A stretch of DNA of 64,000 nucleotides, taken from contig CBDCUO010000036.1 of the NCBI GenBank assembly GCA_965222705.1, positions 1 to 64,000 of the forward strand. The letters are read 5' to 3'. The position numbers and the translations under genes were made by a program. Position 1 is the stretch's first letter. Each line of letters starts with the position of its first letter. Below, piece by piece: positions 53,481 through 61,537 of the stretch. The notes under the pieces were generated by a model. That model ran no database searches, was not told where the DNA came from, and saw nothing but the letters and a program-made list of their open reading frames with translations. This stretch comes from JAFMDF01 sp965222705. GTDB taxonomy: Bacteria; Bacteroidota; Bacteroidia; Chitinophagales; Saprospiraceae.

Positions 53481-54275
53481 TTATTTTCCGGTAAACGCCG
53501 GTTTTCTTTTTTGTAAAAATGCCATTACCCCCTCTTGATGGTCTTTACTTTTTAAACAATCTACCTGCTGGTCCGCTTCAAAAGCAAGAGTATTCATTAG
53601 GTCATTGGTCATGGCAAAATTCAGATCTCGCTTGGTTGCAGCAAAGCCCAAAGTAGGGCGGTCTGCCATTTTATTAGCATAAGTCAAGGCTGCTTCCATC
53701 AATTTTTCAGCAGGGGTAATTTTGTTAGTTAGCCCCAAACGCAGGCATTCTTCCGCAGGAATTTTTTCTCCCTCGATAGCTATTTCTAATGCTTTACTAT
53801 ATCCGACCGTTCTTGCTAAAAACCAACTGGAGCCATTATCTGGTGCTAGTCCTATATTGATAAAAGCATAGCGCATATTAGCTGTATCTGCCATTATTCT
53901 GAAGTCGCAAGCCAAGGCAAACCCCAGCCCTGCACCTGCCACAGGACCATTAATTGCACCAATAATTGGCTTGTCTAGGTTGACCATCCGGCGGATAATA
54001 CTTCTATAAAAGGTATTTAGATAATCCCTTACCTCTTCCGGTTTTCGGATATTTCCAAAATCGCTCATATCTGCTCCTGCACAAAAGCCTTTGCCGTTAC
54101 CCGTTAAAATAATCGCTCGAACATCTTCATCCAGCTGAACTTTTGCAAAAGCATCCAATAATCCTAAATTTAGATCATGCGTAATGGCATTATATTTTTC
54201 GGGGCGATTCAAAGTAATGATGGACACTTTCCCTTCTTTCTTGTATAAAACAGCCATAGTAGCCTCTTTTTCCAT
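53481..54275 (-). CDS. Enoyl-CoA hydratase/isomerase family protein
   Basis: This 264-residue crotonase-fold enzyme hydrates or isomerises enoyl-CoA in beta-oxidation. The oxyanion-hole segments are 'GKGFCAGADMSDF' (about 68-80) and 'AINGPVAGAGLGFALACDF' (about 108-126). At the usual second acidic site it has 'INIGLAPDNGSSWFL', where Asp replaces the second Glu of classic hydratases. This is the PaaG/epoxidase-isomerase-like pattern. An alternative ATG is at 54257. It is the first gene of the minus-strand operon and is preceded by a candidate promoter. Confidence 0.92.
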   Translation of the reverse strand: MEKEATMAVLYKKEGKVSIITLNRPEKYNAITHDLNLGLLDAFAKVQLDEDVRAIILTGNGKGFCAGADMSDFGNIRKPEEVRDYLNTFYRSIIRRMVNLDKPIIGAINGPVAGAGLGFALACDFRIMADTANMRYAFINIGLAPDNGSSWFLARTVGYSKALEIAIEGEKIPAEECLRLGLTNKITPAEKLMEAALTYANKMADRPTLGFAATKRDLNFAMTNDLMNTLAFEADQQVDCLKSKDHQEGVMAFLQKRKPAFTGK

Positions 54276-54406
54276 TTTATATTTTATAATTTTTTAGATT
54301 TGTTTTAACAAAAATAGTATAAAAACTTTAATTCATTTGAGCAGTTTTATTTTTTCTGGTATTTTTATAGCTTTATCAAAACCTCCTGAAAAGAAAAAAG
54401 AAAATT

Positions 54407-54437
54407 GCAAAAATAATATTGCTCCTGCTATAAAAGA
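54407..54437 (-). promoter_or_regulatory. Candidate promoter of the hydratase/acyl-CoA dehydrogenase operon
   Basis: On the minus strand TATTTTTGC (54415-54407) matches the -7 consensus. A TTTT 16 bases upstream is only a weak -33. It would start transcription near 54400. Confidence 0.45.
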
Positions 54438-54446
54438 TTAACTTTG
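54418..54446 (+). promoter_or_regulatory. Candidate promoter of the quinone reductase operon
   Basis: TTG (54419-54421), 17 bases, then TAACTTTG (54439-54446) fits the Bacteroidota consensus. Transcription would begin about 24 bases before the ATG at 54477. It overlaps the minus-strand candidate promoter. Confidence 0.5.
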
Positions 54447-54476
54447 AGCTTTCACAAAAAATAGTTCATAATTTAT

Positions 54477-55448
54477 ATGAAGGCAATGCTCTGTAAAGAA
54501 CTCGGCCCGCCTTCCAAAATGGTTTTGGAAGACATTCCTTCGCCCGTCCCTGGACGAAAAGAAGTGCTGATTGGGGTAAAAGCTTGTAGTGTTAATTTCC
54601 CGGACACCTTAATTATACAGGGGCTATACCAATTTAAGCCTTCGCTGCCTTTTTCTCCCGGTAGCGATATTGCAGGGGTGGTCAAAGCTGTAGGCGAAGG
54701 AGTAAAACACTTAAAACCAGGTGATGAAGTTTTTGGCTTAGTGCCACATGGGGGCTTTGCGGAAGAAGTTGTTGCTCCTGCTAGTAATATTTTCCCCAAG
54801 CATCCTACTATGGATTTTAAAGTAGCGGCCTCTTTTATGATGGCTTACGGCACTTCCTATCACGCCTTAAAAGATCGTGCAAAACTAAAAGAAGGAGAAA
54901 CCTTACTGGTACTGGGGGCATCCGGCGGAGTTGGATTAGCCGCTGTCGAACTGGGGAAGTTGATGGGAGCAAAGGTCATCGCAGCAGCTTCCACCGATGA
55001 AAAATTGGAACTGTGCAGAAAATACGGCGCAGATGAAACGGTTAATTATACCATTGAAGACCTAAAAAAGAAGGTGAAGGAACTGACTGATGGAAAGGGA
55101 GCAGATGTGGTTTATGATCCTGTAGGAGGAGCTTATACAGAAGCGGCTCTACGAGCAACCGCTTGGCAAGGTCGCTTGCTGATTGTGGGGTTTCCAGCGG
55201 GCATTGCTAAAATCCCAATGAATTTGCCCTTGCTAAAAGGTTGCCAAATTGTGGGCGTTTTTTGGGGAAGTTTTACTATGCGAAACCCTCAAAAAAATAT
55301 GCAGAATACAATGGAATTGATTCAACTGTACGGAAAAGGAGCTTTAAAACCTTATATTGATGCTACGTATGCTCTAAAAGATGCTCCCAAAGCACTGGAA
55401 GATATGATGAACAGAAAGATAAAAGGAAAAATTATTATTGAACCGTAA
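54477..55448 (+). CDS. NADPH:quinone oxidoreductase family protein
   Basis: This 323-residue zinc-independent medium-chain dehydrogenase/reductase resembles quinone oxidoreductase (Qor). 'GSDIAGVVKAVGEGVKHLKPGDEVFG' (about 62-87) marks the N-terminal domain and GASGGVGLAAVELGKLMGA (about 146-164) the NADP-binding Rossmann fold; zinc-ligand cysteines are absent. It could reduce quinones or enoyl-CoA-type substrates. It is the first gene of a four-gene plus-strand cluster with acyl-CoA genes, which favours a fatty-acid-related role by inference. Confidence 0.93.
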   Translation: MKAMLCKELGPPSKMVLEDIPSPVPGRKEVLIGVKACSVNFPDTLIIQGLYQFKPSLPFSPGSDIAGVVKAVGEGVKHLKPGDEVFGLVPHGGFAEEVVAPASNIFPKHPTMDFKVAASFMMAYGTSYHALKDRAKLKEGETLLVLGASGGVGLAAVELGKLMGAKVIAAASTDEKLELCRKYGADETVNYTIEDLKKKVKELTDGKGADVVYDPVGGAYTEAALRATAWQGRLLIVGFPAGIAKIPMNLPLLKGCQIVGVFWGSFTMRNPQKNMQNTMELIQLYGKGALKPYIDATYALKDAPKALEDMMNRKIKGKIIIEP

Positions 55449-55461
55449 TCCAAAAAAATAG

Positions 55462-56442
55462 ATGGTAAATAGACACGCCTTTATGGATAATTTATCGCTG
55501 CCAGTAGTAGCGGCTCCTATGTTTTTAATCTCTGGCCCTAAAATGGTCATTGAGTGTTGTAAAAATGGTGTCATTGGCACTTTCCCCGCTTTAAATCAGC
55601 GCAGTAGTAATGGATTTGAAGCGTGGCTTATTGATATTAAAGAACAACTGAAGGGGGCGACACAAGCGAATGGCAAACCCGTTGCACCCTACGGCGTCAA
55701 CCTAATTGTACACCAAACCAACCCGCGCCTGCAGGCAGATTTAGAAATTTGTGTAAAACAGGAAGTACCTATTATTATTACTTCTTTAGGGGCGGTGTCT
55801 GAGTTGGTAGATGCAGTGCATAGTTATGGCGGTTTGGTTTTTCACGATGTTATTAATCTTCGCCATGCTAAAAAAGCGGTGGCAGCAGGCGTGGATGGCT
55901 TGATTCTGGTATCGGCAGGGGCAGGTGGTCATGCTGGCACCCTCAACCCCATGCCCTTTATTGCGGAAATCAGCAATTTCTTTGAGGGAATAATTCTCTT
56001 GTCGGGTTGTATGAGTACCGGAAGGGATGTTGCTTCAGCTATGCAAATGGGGGCTGATTTGGCTTATTTAGGTACCCGTTTTATCAACACCACAGAAAGT
56101 CGGGCGGGGGAGGATTATCGGCAGATGATTATTGATAGTGGCACGGCAGATATTGTTTATACAGCTGCTGTTTCTGGTGTCAATGCCAATTTTTTGCGGC
56201 CAAGCTTGGAGGCAATAGGTATTACCAAAGAAATGTGGAATCAAAAGGCTAAAATTGACTTTGGCAAAGAGCTGGACGCTGCCCAGGCAGAAGCCAAAGC
56301 CTGGAAGACGATTTGGTCTGCAGGACAAGGCGTATCTACGATCAAAGATACTTTGGCTGTAAAGGATTTGGTCGCCCGTATGAAAACAGAATTTAAGGCG
56401 GCAATATTAGAACAGCAGCAATTATTAAAAAAATATGCTTGA
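55462..56442 (+). CDS. Nitronate monooxygenase (2-nitropropane dioxygenase-like)
   Basis: This 326-residue FMN-dependent TIM-barrel protein carries 'VVAAPMFLISGP' at the start, a phosphate-binding glycine-rich loop 'VSAGAGGHAG', and 'LSGCMSTGRDVASAMQMGADLAYLGTRF' (split here by length) near the C-terminus. These are marks of the nitronate monooxygenase/NPD family, which detoxifies nitronates; relatives are often found in acyl-CoA catabolic clusters, where the role is unclear. The gap to the upstream gene is 13 bases. Confidence 0.93.
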   Translation: MVNRHAFMDNLSLPVVAAPMFLISGPKMVIECCKNGVIGTFPALNQRSSNGFEAWLIDIKEQLKGATQANGKPVAPYGVNLIVHQTNPRLQADLEICVKQEVPIIITSLGAVSELVDAVHSYGGLVFHDVINLRHAKKAVAAGVDGLILVSAGAGGHAGTLNPMPFIAEISNFFEGIILLSGCMSTGRDVASAMQMGADLAYLGTRFINTTESRAGEDYRQMIIDSGTADIVYTAAVSGVNANFLRPSLEAIGITKEMWNQKAKIDFGKELDAAQAEAKAWKTIWSAGQGVSTIKDTLAVKDLVARMKTEFKAAILEQQQLLKKYA

Positions 56443-56498
56443 CAATTAGATAAAAAGTATTCTAAAAACTAATTGCCAGTCACTAAATTAATTCGATT

Positions 56499-57725
56499 AT
56501 GAATTTTGAATATACAGAAAAATCAAAAAAACTCCAGGCACGAGTCCAGCGGTTTATGGAAGACCATGTTTATCCCATTGAGAAAGAATACGATGAGTTT
56601 GTAATCAAAAATCCCTGGAAAATTTGGCCGGGTTTAGAAAAATTAAAGGAGTTGGCCAAAGCACAGGGGCTTTGGAATCTTTTTTTGCCAGAAGATTATG
56701 GTCCATTAAGTCCTGGCTTGATCAATCTGGAATACGCTCCGTTAGCAGAAATCATGGGAAAAATACTCTGGGCCTCAGAGATATTTAATTGTAGTGCACC
56801 GGATACTGGAAATATGGAGGTCTTGGCTAAATATGGCAGTGCCGAACAACAGGAACAATGGCTTAGACCATTAATGGAAGGAAAAATTCGCTCTGCTTTT
56901 TTGATGACTGAACCGGGGGTGGCTTCTTCTGATGCCACCAATATTGAAACTTCCATTGTCAGGGATGGGGATGAGTACGTGATTAATGGCCGAAAGTGGT
57001 GGTCTTCAGGAGCGATGAATCCTGACTGTAAAGTGTTTATTGTAATGGGCAAAACAGACCCTGCTGCCGCTCGACATGTCCAGCAAAGTATGATTTTGGT
57101 ACCTGCAAATGCGGCAGGGGTCACGGTAATGCGACCACTTTCTGTTTTTGGGACGGTAGATTCTCCGCATGGCCATGCAGAGGTTGACTTAAAAGATGTT
57201 AGAGTACCTGTGGGCAATCTATTATTAGGGGAAGGAAGGGGCTTTGAGATTGCTCAAGGACGGTTGGGACCTGGCCGGATTCATCATTGTATGCGGCTGG
57301 TTGGGGTCGCCCAACGCGCACTGGATTTAATGTGTAAACGGGTTAATGAACGGGTGGCGTTTGGGCGTTTGATCAAAGACTTTAGTAGCATCCGACAGGA
57401 AATCGCCAAATCGAGGTGCGAAATTGAGCAAGCACGCTTACTCACTTTATCTGCAGCAGATCGAATAGATAAATTTGGGGCAAAGGGGGCAAAGGATTTA
57501 ATTTCTATGATAAAAATCGTGGCCCCTTCAATGGCTTGTACCGTAGTGGATCGAGCTATTCAGGCGCACGGCGGAATGGGTGTGAGTAACGATGCACCCC
57601 TGGCTGGTTTTTACATATATGCCCGAACGGTTCGCTTAGCGGATGGGCCGGATGAGGTACATATGTATCAATTGGGCAGAAATACCGTAAAGCAGTATCA
57701 AACAAGGGTTATGGAAATGGCCTAA
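56499..57725 (+). CDS. Acyl-CoA dehydrogenase, ACAD10/11-like
   Basis: This 408-residue acyl-CoA dehydrogenase resembles the ACAD10/ACAD11 group active on long or hydroxylated acyl-CoAs. Motifs include 'FLMTEPGVASSDATNIE', 'VNERVAFGRLIKDFSSIRQEI' and the C-terminal 'YARTVRLADGPDEVHMYQLGR', in which Asp of ADGPDEVH is the candidate base region of this group. It is the third dehydrogenase of the locus and is not a close match to the two on the minus strand. A Nudix gene follows with a 13-base gap. Confidence 0.94.
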   Translation: MNFEYTEKSKKLQARVQRFMEDHVYPIEKEYDEFVIKNPWKIWPGLEKLKELAKAQGLWNLFLPEDYGPLSPGLINLEYAPLAEIMGKILWASEIFNCSAPDTGNMEVLAKYGSAEQQEQWLRPLMEGKIRSAFLMTEPGVASSDATNIETSIVRDGDEYVINGRKWWSSGAMNPDCKVFIVMGKTDPAAARHVQQSMILVPANAAGVTVMRPLSVFGTVDSPHGHAEVDLKDVRVPVGNLLLGEGRGFEIAQGRLGPGRIHHCMRLVGVAQRALDLMCKRVNERVAFGRLIKDFSSIRQEIAKSRCEIEQARLLTLSAADRIDKFGAKGAKDLISMIKIVAPSMACTVVDRAIQAHGGMGVSNDAPLAGFYIYARTVRLADGPDEVHMYQLGRNTVKQYQTRVMEMA

Positions 57726-57738
57726 AATTTGGAATAAA

Positions 57739-58482
57739 ATGACGAAGGTAAAACCCGCAGCGACTATCATGCTGGCGCGAAATAGGGGAATAATGGGAAT
57801 AGAAGTGCTGCTACTTCGCAGAAACAGGGCATTGAAGTTTGCTTCTGGTTTCTGGGTATTTCCCGGCGGAAAGGTAGAACCCAGTGAAAGCAAAATGGCA
57901 GCCAATGAGTTGGAAGCAGCCAAAATTGCTGCAGTAAGAGAAACTAAAGAAGAAACCAATATCAACATACCGCTCTCCGACTTGATTTTTTTTAATCATT
58001 GGACGACACCAGTCGTTGAGCCTCGAAGATTTGCAACCTGGTTTTTTTTTGCAGATGTAAGTGCCAGTGAGGTAGAAGTCAAGGTGGACGGAAGCGAACT
58101 GGAAGAACATCTCTGGATAAACCCACAAAAGGCGATTGATAAAGCCCATACTGGCGAAATCATATTGATGCCTCCTACTTATATGTGCCTTCAACGCATT
58201 AGTCAATGCAAGGACATTGCTGCTATCAGAAAAGAATTAAGCCTTAATGAGCCGGCTTTTATTCTTCCCAACCTCATTTTTAAAAATAATAAAATATACT
58301 GCTTATACGAGGGAGATGCTGGCTATAAAAACGGTGATATTGATACTCCAGGCCCCAGGCACCGCCTGGTGGGAAATAGCTTAAAAGGGGGTTATACTTT
58401 TTTTTATAGTGATTGTGAGCACATTTTCCCGATTAATGGCTCTATTGGCTTAAAGATGAGTTCTAGTAGGTCACTCAATTGA
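57739..58482 (+). CDS. Nudix hydrolase, NUDT19-like with split Nudix box
   Basis: This 247-residue protein hydrolyses nucleoside-diphosphate-linked compounds. The Nudix box begins 'GKVEPSE' and continues after a 9-residue insert as RETKEETNI, where N replaces the usual G. A split box is typical of the CoA-diphosphatase NUDT19/RP2p-like group. Position in an acyl-CoA locus supports action on CoA derivatives. The C-terminal half ('GDIDTPGPRHRLVGNSLKGGYTFFYS') belongs to the same group. It is the last gene of the plus-strand operon. Confidence 0.9.
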   Translation: MTKVKPAATIMLARNRGIMGIEVLLLRRNRALKFASGFWVFPGGKVEPSESKMAANELEAAKIAAVRETKEETNINIPLSDLIFFNHWTTPVVEPRRFATWFFFADVSASEVEVKVDGSELEEHLWINPQKAIDKAHTGEIILMPPTYMCLQRISQCKDIAAIRKELSLNEPAFILPNLIFKNNKIYCLYEGDAGYKNGDIDTPGPRHRLVGNSLKGGYTFFYSDCEHIFPINGSIGLKMSSSRSLN

Positions 58483-58499
58483 ATTTAACAACTTGCGTG

Positions 58500-60518
58500 T
58501 TAATCTATAAGGACAAATGTTGTCCTCCGATTGTTTTTTCTTCCCGTTTCTGTTTCGTTGGTATCAATAGGCTGGCTTTCGCCAAATCCCTTATGCTGGA
58601 GTCTTGAAGGATGGATTCCCTGCTCTACTAAGTAATTTTTTACTGCCTCGGCTCGATTTTCCGAAAGCTGCAAATTGTCGCTTTCCGAGCCGATGCTATC
58701 CGTATGCCCATTGATTTGAATGTTCAAATTGGGATTTTCAACCAATAATTCTTTTAAGCGGTCCAATTCCGATAGAGACACCGCTTTTAATTCTGCAGAA
58801 CCCGACTCAAAGAACACATTTTTTAAAATAATCGGCTGTGTTTTTATTGCGAAGGGCTTATCCGAATCAGGAATGGGTTGTAAGGCGATTTCTAATAAAA
58901 AAGGTGCTCTCAAGCTTGACTTTTCTAATAATTCAAAATTTTCAGAGTGGAAAAAGTATTTTTCCTTGTGAATGTTTAAGGCATAATTTCCACCCATTGG
59001 CAAGCAGGTTAAAAAATTGCCATGACTATCCGTTTTTGCTGTAGTAAATATTTCACCTGATACTAAATCAATGACTTCGACCTTAGCCGCTACAATATTT
59101 TTGAGACTAAGGGCATCTTTCACTTTTGCTTTGGCATAAGTAACCGGATTTGGCCGCCACTTTTCGGGCAATTCAAAAGCATAAATGTCGGGCTGTTTTC
59201 TAGAATTAATTTTTTCGGTAGCTGCTTCTGGCAAGTGATCTTTTGCAAAATAGGCAGTCATGCCATCCAGCGTGATAAATAAAGCACCTTCATTACCTTT
59301 GGTATTAATGGGATAGCCTAAATTTTGAGGGATTCCCCAACGGCCGGAGGCTTCCTTTTTAGATAAAAACAGGTCATAGCCACCCATGCCTGGATGCCCT
59401 TTGGACATAAAATAGAGGGATTGATTATCCGGATGAAAAAACGGGGCTTCGTCATCTGCTAAAGTATTGATTCTTCTACCCAAATTGACAGGATTGCTCC
59501 ATTCTCCCGCTTCATTTCTTTGAGATCGCCAAATATCTCTGCCACCCAAGCTGCCCTTTCGACTGCTGGCGAAATAGAGCGTTCTACCATCAGCAGATAA
59601 AGAAGGCTGTGATTCCCAAGCACGGGTATTAATCGGCTGCCCCATATTTTGAGGCTTCGTCCAGGAATCGCCTTTTTTTTCGGAAAAATACAAATCGCAA
59701 CTGCCATAACCAGACCGATCACTGCATTTTACAAAAACCAGTAAACTCCCGTCCGCAGAAATATATTGAGAGCCTTCATTGTCCGGTGTATTAATGCCTT
59801 CCAAGGGAAGGGGCATTTGCCACTCATTCTGTTCTTTTTTACTAAAAAAAACATCTTCTTGACCCCTAACTCTTCGAGTGAACACGAGTGTGTTTCCCTC
59901 GGCGGTAATCGAGGGAAGGTACTCTGGGTATGGTGTATTAATGATTGAGGAAAGCGGTCTGGGGTCAAAAGGAACGGGATTTTTGAGGGCAGTAGCAGCA
60001 AAGTGGCAGTTTTTTAGATAACTCTCCGCTTTTGACCGGAGAGCGGTACTCTTACTTTTGGAATTTAAAAATTTGTCAAAATAGTGTGCTGCTTTTTCAA
60101 ATTTATCTTTTTGCCAGCTAATAAACCCCAGATAATAATAGGCTTGTGGTTTGTATAAAGAATCTATTTCGATTACTTTTTTCAAGCCTTTGCTTGCTTC
60201 TTGATACCTTTTTTGGTTATAATAAATAGCGGCTAACTGATAGTGGGCATCTATAAAATTCGGAGCTTGCTCAATAGCTGCAGTGTAGTCCTTGATTGCT
60301 TTTTCCCACAAACCATTTTTATTGTATTCATAGCCCCTTTCATAGAGTCTTTTTGCCTTACCTTCCGCCGTTTTTTTTGTTAGGTAAGCTGTTTGACTAC
60401 AGGCTATTTGCAGGCAGGCCAAAAAGAAACAAAGAAAAAAGGATAGTCGGGAAGCGATTTTATCTCTTTGCTTCCAATTGCAAAAAATTATTCTAGGCAT
60501 GTCTTTGATCATTTTCAA
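58500..60518 (-). CDS. PorE-type TPR/PD40/CRD/OmpA lipoprotein (probable T9SS component)
   Basis: This 672-residue lipoprotein (lipidated Cys40 in IAC-S) has TPR repeats (about 55-170), a WD40-like PD40 propeller (about 200-430, repeated 'SADG..LYFAS' blades), a carboxypeptidase-regulatory-like domain (about 455-540) and a C-terminal OmpA domain (about 560-672, 'NGHTDSIGS..DNLQLSENRA'). That order equals PorE, which anchors the type IX secretion machinery to peptidoglycan. Several paralogues of this architecture usually occur per genome, so this copy may be PorE itself or a relative. The five T9SS cargo genes in the window need such machinery. Confidence 0.85.
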   Translation of the reverse strand: MKMIKDMPRIIFCNWKQRDKIASRLSFFLCFFLACLQIACSQTAYLTKKTAEGKAKRLYERGYEYNKNGLWEKAIKDYTAAIEQAPNFIDAHYQLAAIYYNQKRYQEASKGLKKVIEIDSLYKPQAYYYLGFISWQKDKFEKAAHYFDKFLNSKSKSTALRSKAESYLKNCHFAATALKNPVPFDPRPLSSIINTPYPEYLPSITAEGNTLVFTRRVRGQEDVFFSKKEQNEWQMPLPLEGINTPDNEGSQYISADGSLLVFVKCSDRSGYGSCDLYFSEKKGDSWTKPQNMGQPINTRAWESQPSLSADGRTLYFASSRKGSLGGRDIWRSQRNEAGEWSNPVNLGRRINTLADDEAPFFHPDNQSLYFMSKGHPGMGGYDLFLSKKEASGRWGIPQNLGYPINTKGNEGALFITLDGMTAYFAKDHLPEAATEKINSRKQPDIYAFELPEKWRPNPVTYAKAKVKDALSLKNIVAAKVEVIDLVSGEIFTTAKTDSHGNFLTCLPMGGNYALNIHKEKYFFHSENFELLEKSSLRAPFLLEIALQPIPDSDKPFAIKTQPIILKNVFFESGSAELKAVSLSELDRLKELLVENPNLNIQINGHTDSIGSESDNLQLSENRAEAVKNYLVEQGIHPSRLQHKGFGESQPIDTNETETGRKNNRRTTFVLID

Positions 60519-60673
60519 GAAATAAACGAGGGATTTTAAGGGATAGTTTGTCAGAAAGCTAGTTTTTGCTCAGACGGAGTTCTTCCTTAGTTGTTTTTAA
60601 TATCTGGTCTGTTTTTTGCATCAAAAATTGAACATACCCTGTTGATTCTTTATAAAGTATTTCCTGAAAAAAC

Positions 60674-61480
60674 ATGCAAATCCTTTCTTTTGACAAGAAA
60701 TTATTATTGAGTTTACCTTTGGCGCTATTGCTTTGCTTTGCAAGTTCACTGACTGCCCAAACCTCAAAATCATATAGCAAAATTGATATTCCAAAAAATC
60801 TGGAAAGGAAGTTTCGTAGAGATGCAGCTCGGCTCGCCTTGCGGCTAGATGCCGAAAAAGAAGATTTAAGATACCTGGGCATTATTATTCCGGCACCTAA
60901 TATCGAACTGATCTATGATATTCTCACCCAAATTTACCAACGGGATGAAACTGCCAAATCCATTGCCAAATGCAATGTCCATACTTTTCCTAATCCCTCC
61001 ATTGACCAATTGGTTGTTATTTATGAAAAAGATATTGATTGGGCGGCTCCTCTAAGAGCTGGAATTAGCGAAACAGAAAGCCTAGAAATAAATGAGCTAC
61101 TATATGAATTTGATCTCATTATTGAAAAGCATTTGCCTTGGAATGATACACAGGATGCATTGACTATTCGATCTAAAGAGCCGCTGAATATGGCGGCTTT
61201 AGCCAATGAATTTGCTGATATTGAAGGCATTATAGACATTGATCTAGGTATCCCCAAAATAGGTGGAAACGATATTATTTTTTCTCGTATATCCAATGGC
61301 TGGGAGATTGAATATCTGCTCAAATTTGGAGCTTATCTAAGCGGCGGTGGCAAAAAACATAGTTGGAAATATCGGATATTGGATGAAGGAACTATTTTGT
61401 TTATAGAGGAAAGCGGCAGTCCAATTCCTACCTGGATGCGTTGTAAAAAGGAAGCTATTCCTATGGTTTTTGAAGGGTAA
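60674..61480 (+). CDS. Secreted protein of unknown function
   Basis: This 268-residue protein has a signal peptide (about 1-29, ending 'SLTAQ'). The mature part has an alternating helix and strand pattern, including 'NLERKFRRDAARLALRL' and 'GIIIPAPNIELIYDILTQI', and ends with 'KHSWKYRILDEGTILFIEESGSPIP'. I recognise no family. It is divergent from the PorE-type gene with 155 bases between them. A role in the envelope is inferred from the signal peptide only. Confidence 0.75.
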   Translation: MQILSFDKKLLLSLPLALLLCFASSLTAQTSKSYSKIDIPKNLERKFRRDAARLALRLDAEKEDLRYLGIIIPAPNIELIYDILTQIYQRDETAKSIAKCNVHTFPNPSIDQLVVIYEKDIDWAAPLRAGISETESLEINELLYEFDLIIEKHLPWNDTQDALTIRSKEPLNMAALANEFADIEGIIDIDLGIPKIGGNDIIFSRISNGWEIEYLLKFGAYLSGGGKKHSWKYRILDEGTILFIEESGSPIPTWMRCKKEAIPMVFEG

Positions 61481-61537
61481 AAAATTAATCGCCTAATATT
61501 ATTGATTTGCATTTTTACTTTTCGTTTCCCCTGTTTA

